Shown here: positions 1-6,250 of the stretch, in pieces
Numbering within the stretch: position 1 is the stretch's first letter
How the letters are laid out: each line of letters starts with the position of its first letter
Assembly (NCBI GenBank): GCA_018267795.1
Contig: JAFDXS010000026.1
Coordinates: 1-11,593, forward strand
Direction of reading: 5' to 3'
DNA length: 11,593 nt
Source: Bacteroidota bacterium
GTDB lineage: Bacteria; Bacteroidota; Bacteroidia; Chitinophagales; Chitinophagaceae
Made by a program: the position numbers and the translations under genes
Notes under the pieces: generated by a model
What the model saw: only the letters and a program-made list of their open reading frames with translations
Told to the model about the DNA's origin: nothing
Databases searched by the model: none

Positions 1-174
1 TTTGCATACTTTTCTTCTCCTATTATACCACCATTTTATTTATTCTTGTAATTGATATTTTCTCTTTTAATTTAATGCTATAAATTCCCTAATACCCCCA
101 TTACATTATAAGGCGAATTATTTCCTTCCCTTGAATCAGTTTTGTTTGAGATTATAATAAACCTTTTAATGATT

Positions 175-816
175 TTATATAAACCCTGCGTCTTTAGCAA
201 ATACGGCAAGCTCTGTTCGGGTTTTTAAATGCAATTTTTCAGCTAACGAATTTTGATAACTCTGAACTGTGCGGGGACTTACTTTAAATATCTTCGCGAT
301 TTCTTCATAGCTAAGTCCGGTACCGCATAGTTTTAAGAATTCTATTTCCTTATCGGTTATGATTGGAACACTTTTGGTGTCTTTTTTGATAGAATAATTC
401 TTTGTTGCAGGGTCAAAAAAATAATATCCGTTATTAAATATTGTTCGAATAGCGACGTCTAAAGTTTTTGGATCGCAATTTTTGACGAGATAGCCATCCG
501 CACCAAGCATCATGGTTCTCTGTCGTACAAACCTTTCGCTGAGCATTGTTAATATAATTACTTTAATCTCTGGCCATTTTGTTTTAATCTCACGAAGCGT
601 CTTATAACCGTTCATCACAGGCATCTGAACATCAAGTAAGCAAATGTCTGGTAATAAACCTGTAGAAAGTTTATCAATAAGTTCCTTTCCATGGGCAGCC
701 TTAATAATTACTGAAAGACCCTCGAACGAATCAAGTATCTGAGAAAGCCCCTCGCGTACTAATTCGTGATCTTCCGTGACGGCAAGCTTAATGTTTAATG
801 ATGGGTTTGTTGGCAT
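175..816 (-). CDS. NarL/LuxR-family response regulator transcription factor
   Basis: This is a two-component response regulator, predicted to be a cytoplasmic DNA-binding protein switched by phosphorylation. The receiver domain spans about residues 9-125 (213-aa numbering). It has the acidic pair E15-D16 in a TEDHELVREGL motif, the phospho-acceptor D62 in LLDVQMPVMNG, the switch T90 in ILTM, and K112 in YLVKN. A LuxR-type helix-turn-helix lies at about 150-213, with the core YEEIAKIFKVSPRTVQSY. All receiver catalytic residues are present, so it should be phosphorylatable. No histidine kinase is in the window, so its partner is unknown. It is transcribed away from the five-gene operon that starts at 1041 and may control it (inference). 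I chose the ATG at 814-816; an in-frame GTG at 823-825 would add three residues (MNE), but GTG starts are rare in this phylum. Family assignment is firm, target genes unknown. Confidence 0.95.
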   Translation of the reverse strand: MPTNPSLNIKLAVTEDHELVREGLSQILDSFEGLSVIIKAAHGKELIDKLSTGLLPDICLLDVQMPVMNGYKTLREIKTKWPEIKVIILTMLSERFVRQRTMMLGADGYLVKNCDPKTLDVAIRTIFNNGYYFFDPATKNYSIKKDTKSVPIITDKEIEFLKLCGTGLSYEEIAKIFKVSPRTVQSYQNSLAEKLHLKTRTELAVFAKDAGFI

Positions 817-884
817 TTCATTCACACGACAATTTTTAATTCAATTTTAAAAGTCGTAACGAAATTAATTCTCTCTTGTAATCT

Positions 885-913
885 CAAAATTAATGTATTT
901 GCATGACAACAAA
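885..913 (-). promoter_or_regulatory. Bacteroidota-type promoter for the response regulator gene
   Basis: Read on the minus strand, TTTG (913-910) is followed after 17 bp by TAATTTTG (892-885). This matches the known Bacteroidota primary sigma pattern of TTTG at about -33 and TAnnTTTG at about -7. Transcription would begin near 878-880, leaving a leader of roughly 60 bases before the ATG at 816. The match is by eye; no transcript data are available. Confidence 0.5.
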
Positions 914-918
914 TTTGT
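909..918. repeat. Perfect 10-bp palindrome ACAAATTTGT
   Basis: ACAAATTTGT is a perfect inverted repeat that overlaps the predicted -33 box of the minus-strand promoter, in the spacer shared with the divergent operon. Its position would suit a dimeric repressor or an autoregulatory site. A 10-bp AT-rich palindrome can also arise by chance here, so an operator role is only a suggestion. Confidence 0.25.
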
Positions 919-1007
919 ATGATATAGCTGAATTTAAATGCTTATATATTAAAAATAAATTTTTAAAACACCGTAATATTACTATATGATGCCCCGGAAA
1001 CGTCTTT

Positions 1008-1015
1008 TACTTTTG
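1008..1015 (+). promoter_or_regulatory. Candidate -7 box (TACTTTTG) for the five-gene operon
   Basis: TACTTTTG matches the Bacteroidota -7 consensus TAnnTTTG exactly and lies 25 bp before the ATG at 1041, which would give a leader of about 20 bases. I see no TTTG or TTG at the expected -33 position (about 980-990). The promoter may therefore be weak or depend on an activator, such as the divergent response regulator (inference). Confidence 0.35.
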
Positions 1016-1040
1016 ATTTGCACCTAAAGATTATCCCTCT

Positions 1041-3962
1041 ATGAAAGCAGCCTGTAAGTGTATTACACTGCTTTACTGCCTGATTATATATGCAATTCCC
1101 TGCCATCCGCAGGAGGTCGCTTCACAGCTGAAGCTGCACACAGATTTCATCTATATAAATCATGAGGGCAAACTGACTCAGGATGTTTTCTATGCTGTTG
1201 ACAGTAGTTTCAAAGCAAGCCTTTCACTTCAATGCTATTTGTTGCAGACAAACGGGGATAGCATCCTTTTGTATTCCAAAAAGCAAGTACAGGTTCATTT
1301 AAAAAAAGGCGTTAACCAGCTGCATTTAAACTATAATGAAAAAGATAGCAATACATATATCATTCCGGCTTTTAATGATGTGTTAAAACATGTCGCTTCT
1401 GTTCCTCCGGGTAATTACATAACATATATCACTGTTCAAAATGAAAACGATGCCTTTAGTCAGGTGATCAGTAATTGCGTAGACAGCAACCTGAAAATAA
1501 ATTCAGCGATCCGCAAAGACGTGAACAATACATTATCGGGCAGGCACAGGTCATTTCTTGGTATTAATATTGGTTCGCAGCTCAGCGGTATGCCGGTTGG
1601 AAAAGCACTAAGCAATGCGCACCATAAAATAGAACAGGCTTCTAAAATGCGTGGGCTTACTCCTGTACAAGTTCATGCTAACGGCATTGATTACATAGAC
1701 TTTTATTACCACGATTGGTATGTTGGCAGGTATAAAGCAGCAAAGAATGAAACTGTTGCCCAGCAGCTGAAAGCTGAAGAAAGTGAATTGAATGGCTATG
1801 CCGGGGGCCTTACAGCCAATGACCTGGAAAATCATCCCTCCCTGTTTTCCCAGTTCCGCGACCTGAAAAAAGAAAAGAAGGGGAAGGAGGAACTAAAAGG
1901 AGAACTATCGCTTAGTGGTAATTTCAGTAACGGCCAGGAACCTTATTCAGACCAGGATAATAACTACTATGAACTGAGGGGCAGCGTTGAAGTACCCGTG
2001 GCAGGCCTGCCAGTTGAGCTGGAAGGTTTATATACCTCACAAGATGCGCACAGGCAGGCGAAAGCCAGTTATTTTCATATACATTATGATACGGATAAAG
2101 CGAAAGCTGAATTAAACAAGTTGCTTTCTGGATATAATGAAAAATATCAGCAAACAATATCCAAAGGCGCAGGCATCAATATGATCTACGGCAGCGCTTT
2201 AAATAATCTCCAGGCACAAAAGGGACAGCTACAAGCTGAACTGCAAGCTCAACTTGCCGTGCCTGATATATCAAAGCCGGGCCTAAACCTTGATAGCCTT
2301 AAACAGGCGGCCACGCAAAAAGCAATGAGCGCTGCAAAAGACAGCAATCTGTCAGTGGAAAGTGGCGACGAAATGAAGTCTGCCTCCACTGACGAGCAGA
2401 AAATAAAGGACTCAGTAAACCGGGTATATAGCAGTGTGCAGGAGAAGTATAATAAACTCCTTGCCATAGAAAAGAATATTGATAAATATTCGAGCCTGCT
2501 TCAACAATATAAGAACACAAACTATTTTGATTCTGCGCTTGCCTACCAGAAAATAAAGAACATTAATGAAACGGAGGATCTAAGCTATAAGCAGCTTGCT
2601 AAAAAGGCAGACAACCTGCTCCCTGAAGGCAAGGCCAAAAGCTTTGCAACAGGCATCACCAATTTTGATGCGGGAAGCTTTCCCATGTATGAATCAAAAT
2701 TTACAATGGCCGGACAGAATCTTAAAGGGCTGAACTTTGGTTATGATCTGGGTTTTTGCCAGGCAGGGTTTACTTTAGGCAAAACACAGTATATCGGGCC
2801 GGACGGCAGCATAGATCAATATACTACCTATTCAGCCAACGCTTCTTTTAAGCCAGCTAAGAATCAAAAAATAGGACTGATTTACTATGGCTATATGCCC
2901 AGCAAGCAAATGCTGTCTGGCGACTTCTTTAAAGACCTCCCGGTAGCAACTCCTACCTTCACAGATCCGGTACATATCGTTTCCTTAAATTATGATGCTA
3001 GGCTGTCCCGCTACCTGCTCATGAATGCTGAAGCGGCCACATCCATAAACGATGCAACATCCGGCACAGGTAATTTTTCTGCCGCTGATAAAATGGCTTA
3101 CAACTTTGATGTACAGGCGTCCATACCTGGAACGTACATAACAATTGGCGGGAATTACAGCAAAGCAGGAAAAGACTTTCAAAATAATTCATTACCTATT
3201 TCTCCGGCGGGTACAGAGCAATACCAGTTACAGGCGCAGGGTGACTTTTTTAGGTCTTTTTTAAGCCTTGGTGTTGAATATGATTACTTATTACAGAGCA
3301 ATTTCGCCAGCAGTGGCGGAAATAAGAAATGGGGGTTTAATGTTCAGACCCATTCAAGAAAATATCCTTCACTTTCTTTTTCCTACAAACCATTCACAAC
3401 ATTTCGTTCTTACTCCGATACCCTTTCAATCGCCCAACGGCCGCTTATTGGTTCTGTATGGAGCGGCAAGGCAAGCTATCAGCTAAAACGTCATGATGGT
3501 ACCGCTTGGCGGTTCATGTTGCTATACAATAAAAGCAGCAGCTCAATGGATACTACTAAGTATGGTACAGACCTATTGCAAGCTACCTGTATGTACTCTA
3601 CAAAGAAACTTACACTATCGCTTTCTGGCGGAGAAATGCAAATGTTTGGTGCCTTAAATACGGGTATTGTGACAACTCCAAATCAAATGCGTTTTATAAG
3701 TGCGTCTGCTAACTATATGCTTAATAAACAGATTGAACTGAGCGGTGGGCAGGATTTGGGCTTTGCAAACTTTGGGTTTTGCAGATATGCAATTAATGGT
3801 GGGGTGCTATACCGATTTAATAAGCTGCCTTTGATGCTGCGTGTCAATTTGCGCTACAATGATTATGAGTTGAATCAGGAAGATGGCTGGAAGCAACTCT
3901 ATAGCGGAAATATAGAATTGACCTGGCGGTTTAAAACAACAATACAACAAAAAAATAATTAG
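1041..3962 (+). CDS. Predicted outer-membrane beta-barrel protein with N-terminal beta domain and helical insert
   Basis: This is the first operon gene (973 aa), predicted to sit in the outer membrane. An N-terminal hydrophobic stretch (about residues 8-20) looks like a Sec signal. The CHPQ segment does not form a good lipobox. Residues about 25-150 form a beta-rich domain with a PPGNY turn (122-126) that resembles the N-domain of the next gene. Residues about 285-335 hold alternating strands such as ELSLSGNF and GSVEVPV. About 345-535 are strongly helical, Lys/Glu/Gln-rich and probably coiled coil. About 545-973 are many amphipathic strands with aromatic girdles. The last strand, NIELTWRF, resembles an outer-membrane beta-signal but has a nine-residue tail. 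There is no TonB box or SusC-like plug that I recognise. The start has no Shine-Dalgarno sequence. I do not recognise a named family; a channel or assembly role for the giant protein encoded downstream is inferred from context. Confidence 0.85.
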   Translation: MKAACKCITLLYCLIIYAIPCHPQEVASQLKLHTDFIYINHEGKLTQDVFYAVDSSFKASLSLQCYLLQTNGDSILLYSKKQVQVHLKKGVNQLHLNYNEKDSNTYIIPAFNDVLKHVASVPPGNYITYITVQNENDAFSQVISNCVDSNLKINSAIRKDVNNTLSGRHRSFLGINIGSQLSGMPVGKALSNAHHKIEQASKMRGLTPVQVHANGIDYIDFYYHDWYVGRYKAAKNETVAQQLKAEESELNGYAGGLTANDLENHPSLFSQFRDLKKEKKGKEELKGELSLSGNFSNGQEPYSDQDNNYYELRGSVEVPVAGLPVELEGLYTSQDAHRQAKASYFHIHYDTDKAKAELNKLLSGYNEKYQQTISKGAGINMIYGSALNNLQAQKGQLQAELQAQLAVPDISKPGLNLDSLKQAATQKAMSAAKDSNLSVESGDEMKSASTDEQKIKDSVNRVYSSVQEKYNKLLAIEKNIDKYSSLLQQYKNTNYFDSALAYQKIKNINETEDLSYKQLAKKADNLLPEGKAKSFATGITNFDAGSFPMYESKFTMAGQNLKGLNFGYDLGFCQAGFTLGKTQYIGPDGSIDQYTTYSANASFKPAKNQKIGLIYYGYMPSKQMLSGDFFKDLPVATPTFTDPVHIVSLNYDARLSRYLLMNAEAATSINDATSGTGNFSAADKMAYNFDVQASIPGTYITIGGNYSKAGKDFQNNSLPISPAGTEQYQLQAQGDFFRSFLSLGVEYDYLLQSNFASSGGNKKWGFNVQTHSRKYPSLSFSYKPFTTFRSYSDTLSIAQRPLIGSVWSGKASYQLKRHDGTAWRFMLLYNKSSSSMDTTKYGTDLLQATCMYSTKKLTLSLSGGEMQMFGALNTGIVTTPNQMRFISASANYMLNKQIELSGGQDLGFANFGFCRYAINGGVLYRFNKLPLMLRVNLRYNDYELNQEDGWKQLYSGNIELTWRFKTTIQQKNN

Positions 3963-3975
3963 AAACCTGAACTAT

Positions 3976-5127
3976 ATGCGATATAAATATTTTAGAAACC
4001 TTAAAGCGATACTGTTGATGGTATTTGCTTTGGCGTTTTTAACGCCTATGTGGGCACAGCAGAGTATGATAGTAAACCTTGGTGCGATAGATGGTATAGA
4101 CATTACCCCTGATAATATATTTAACTACCAAATACAAGCTAGCGCTACACAAAACGTACAAGTGACGGGTACCATCCGATATAGAAATAATGCCGGCCTT
4201 TATTTGTCTTATACATATGGCTATACACTCAGACAAGGCATTAATACCATTGACGTAGCAGCTGTGCATCCAAACTGGCAATTCTCATCCTCGGCTTTAA
4301 GAGAATTATTCCTAAGTTATAAAAAGCTACCTGCAGGTACCTATGAGTACTGCGTGCATGTACAACTGATGGGCAAAGGCGCTGCAGAAAATGCAGCGAG
4401 CTTTGACGAATGTCTTTATCATAAGTCTGATGACCTTTTTCTTATTAATCTCATAGATCCTGATAACAATGCAAAAATTCATGAATTCAATCCGGCCCTT
4501 AGTTGGGTGGTGAATTACCCATTTGCCTCTGAGCTCACCTATCGTTTACGCGTTGCAGAGATCAAACAAAATCAAAATCCACAAAATGCTATTACTAGAA
4601 ACAACCCGATCTATGACGAAAACAATATAATGGGTAATAGTTTGGTCTATCCCGTTTATGCAAAGCCATTAGTTGTAAATCAGCCATACGCCTGGACAGT
4701 TGATGCTTATTTCAGGGGTATACTGCTTGGCAGTGCGGAAACATGGAAGTTTACTATTGTGGAAGACACATTGTTTACTGGAGCTTCCATGGACCTTTCA
4801 TATATAGATATAGCAAGAGTTAAGGGTAAACAAATGCTCTCTGCAGTTGGCAATATCAAAATAAAGTACCTGTGCGAAAACACAATGACAGATACACTGC
4901 AATTGCAAATATTCGACAGTAAACAACAGGAGATAAGACTTAAAGGTGATAAACTGATTGCACATTATGGAGACAATCGCTACCGGTTGAATTTAAGAGA
5001 CTCTTGCATCTTAAAAGATGCAAAATCTTATAACCTGATCATTCATTCAAAATCAGGAGGTAGCTACGATCTGCCGTTTACCTATTACAATCCTGATTTT
5101 ATCATAGACAATAAAAAACATCAATAG
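3976..5127 (+). CDS. Secreted beta-sandwich protein resembling TANFOR-domain proteins
   Basis: A 383-aa protein beginning 13 bp after the barrel gene. Residues about 9-27 form a Sec signal peptide, likely cleaved after MWA, so the mature protein is periplasmic or surface-exposed. Residues about 30-150 are a beta domain ending in LPAGTYEYCVHVQL. About 155-262 form a second domain with the sequence pattern of TANFOR and fibronectin-like modules: a DPDNNAKI opening, FNPALSW, RVAEIKQNQNPQNAI, then QPYAWTVDAYFRG. A third beta-rich section runs about 268-375. C126 and C146 in the first domain, and C300 and C344 in the third, could form disulfides. TANFOR proteins are known mainly from Bacteroidota and have no settled biochemical role. 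From the context I infer an accessory or adaptor for the barrel and the giant protein. The family call is from remembered motif patterns, not a search. Confidence 0.85.
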   Translation: MRYKYFRNLKAILLMVFALAFLTPMWAQQSMIVNLGAIDGIDITPDNIFNYQIQASATQNVQVTGTIRYRNNAGLYLSYTYGYTLRQGINTIDVAAVHPNWQFSSSALRELFLSYKKLPAGTYEYCVHVQLMGKGAAENAASFDECLYHKSDDLFLINLIDPDNNAKIHEFNPALSWVVNYPFASELTYRLRVAEIKQNQNPQNAITRNNPIYDENNIMGNSLVYPVYAKPLVVNQPYAWTVDAYFRGILLGSAETWKFTIVEDTLFTGASMDLSYIDIARVKGKQMLSAVGNIKIKYLCENTMTDTLQLQIFDSKQQEIRLKGDKLIAHYGDNRYRLNLRDSCILKDAKSYNLIIHSKSGGSYDLPFTYYNPDFIIDNKKHQ

Positions 5128-5133
5128 ACATAA

Positions 5134-5640
5134 ATGAAACCAACATTTTATCGGAGCATTATTCTATCAGTTATCATCTCTGTTCTATCCAGTGGCCTTG
5201 TGTACGTATCGCTTAACAATCAAAACAGGAAAACAGCAGTGGTGGATGCCGTTAAGCTATTTAACCAGTACAACATGAAAAAGGAATTGGAGGCCAAAGA
5301 AAAAGTGCGGCTGGAGGCAATGAGTAAAGTGCTTGACAGTCTTACAAATAAAATTAAACTGGCACAGGCCTCAAAAGATGACCAGACTGCAAAAAGTCTG
5401 TTTGATCGTTTCAATATGCTTAAGCAGCAACTGCGTGATGAATATACTCAGAGCAATCAACTTATCAATCAGGAAGTATGGAAACGTTTAAACCCATTGA
5501 TCGAAGAGTTTGGCAAGAAAAAGAAGCTCCACCTGATCATTGGCGCCAACGGCATGGGCAGTGTGCTTTATAACGATGAATATTATGATTTAACACCCGA
5601 ATTGGTAACCTATGTAAACAAACAGTATGAAGGCCAGTAA
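5134..5640 (+). CDS. OmpH/Skp-family periplasmic chaperone
   Basis: A 168-aa OmpH/Skp-like protein. Skp is a periplasmic trimer that holds unfolded outer-membrane proteins between coiled-coil arms. A hydrophobic segment at about residues 8-27 has no obvious signal peptidase site, so it may remain as an inner-membrane anchor. VVDAVKLFNQYNMKKELE (36-53) is the usual first strand and helix start. About 48-130 are charged, heptad-like helices forming the arms. LIIGANGMGSVLYND (134-148) followed by YYDLTPELVTYVN closes the head and is typical of the Bacteroidota form. The gene starts 6 bp after the TANFOR-like gene and its end overlaps the lipoprotein gene. Its place in this operon, away from any bam genes in view, suggests a dedicated copy for these products (inference). 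Confidence 0.9.
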   Translation: MKPTFYRSIILSVIISVLSSGLVYVSLNNQNRKTAVVDAVKLFNQYNMKKELEAKEKVRLEAMSKVLDSLTNKIKLAQASKDDQTAKSLFDRFNMLKQQLRDEYTQSNQLINQEVWKRLNPLIEEFGKKKKLHLIIGANGMGSVLYNDEYYDLTPELVTYVNKQYEGQ

Positions 5641-6250
5641 ATTATTTTTTGTTTCTATACTTCTGCTATTGGTAACAGGTTGTGGCAAGCGTCAACTAAA
5701 TGCTGTTGATTATGTGCATTATGTTCAGGCGGATAAAAATCATCTGAAAAAAGCAGTGAAAATGCAGGATATGGAGTTTGATATTCAGTACAAACCATAT
5801 GACTATATTGTCCTGCTTGAAAGCCGCAACGACCCCGCTTATGATAGAGAAAAGCGGATGAAACAACTTGCCGGCACTGCTTGGTTTAATATCTCTTTCC
5901 GTAAAACTAATACCGAAATATCTGCTTTAAAGGAAGGTGCAACGTCGCTCAACGATTATGACCAACGTTTAAATTATTTTTTAAACTACGCTTCAAAAGA
6001 CATTGTCCTTATATATGGCAGCGATACATTAAAGCCAGTAAGTTATTTATTTGAAAATAATTACAACGTGGGCCCTGTAGAAACGATGGTTGTAGGTTTT
6101 GTTTTTCCGGGCAAAGACACCGTTCCGTTAAAAGATATGCAAATCAACTACTACGATAGGTTGTTTCATAACGGTATTATAAAAGCAAGTTTCTCAGCAG
6201 AAACACTCAAAGACATTCCAAATCTTCTTAACACAAATAACAAGATATGA
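5627..6250 (+). CDS. Lipoprotein of unknown family
   Basis: A 207-aa lipoprotein. A short N-terminus (MKASK), a hydrophobic run and the lipobox VTGC predict lipidation at C19 after signal peptidase II cleavage. The residues after the cysteine (GKRQLN) lack the acidic stretch known as the lipoprotein export signal for surface exposure in Bacteroidota, so it probably faces the periplasm. The rest is soluble: a helical, charged part (about 27-50 and 70-82), strands around YDYIVLLES (58-66) and AWFNISF, and a beta-rich C-terminal half with DTLKPVSYLFENNY (133-146) and VVGFVFPG. I recognise no domain. The ATG at 5627 overlaps the OmpH-like gene by 14 bp, and the TGA overlaps the next ATG, so translation is likely coupled on both sides. 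A role as an outer-membrane partner or cargo-specific factor is inferred from position only. Confidence 0.85.
   Translation: MKASKLFFVSILLLLVTGCGKRQLNAVDYVHYVQADKNHLKKAVKMQDMEFDIQYKPYDYIVLLESRNDPAYDREKRMKQLAGTAWFNISFRKTNTEISALKEGATSLNDYDQRLNYFLNYASKDIVLIYGSDTLKPVSYLFENNYNVGPVETMVVGFVFPGKDTVPLKDMQINYYDRLFHNGIIKASFSAETLKDIPNLLNTNNKI

Noticed and set aside
1..22. Possible minus-strand gene start (ATG at 7-5) preceded by a purine-rich AGGAGAAG stretch
   Set aside because: Only two full codons are visible before the edge, and this phylum rarely uses Shine-Dalgarno sequences, so it cannot be supported.
109..128. Weak AAGG/CCTT inverted repeat downstream of the response regulator, considered as a terminator
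   Set aside because: The stem has only four pairs with a 10-base loop and no clean U-run on the minus strand.
1041..1115. Lipobox for the 973-aa protein at AIPC (C21)
   Set aside because: Proline at the -1 position does not fit the signal peptidase II pattern; an ordinary Sec signal is more likely.
1608..1835. Minus-strand open frame of 75 codons inside the barrel gene, with similar ones at 1924-2157, 2249-2467, 2299-2520 and 2985-3182
   Set aside because: They lie antisense to a long coding frame with clear protein features and have low-complexity, Cys- and Ser-rich translations with no recognisable motif.
3268..3486. Plus-strand open frame of 72 codons in another frame of the barrel gene
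   Set aside because: It overlaps the beta-barrel coding region completely and its translation has no domain-like pattern.
4039..4281. Minus-strand open frame of 80 codons inside the TANFOR-like gene, and 5220-5414 inside the OmpH-like gene
   Set aside because: Both are antisense to well-supported genes and have no start context or motif.
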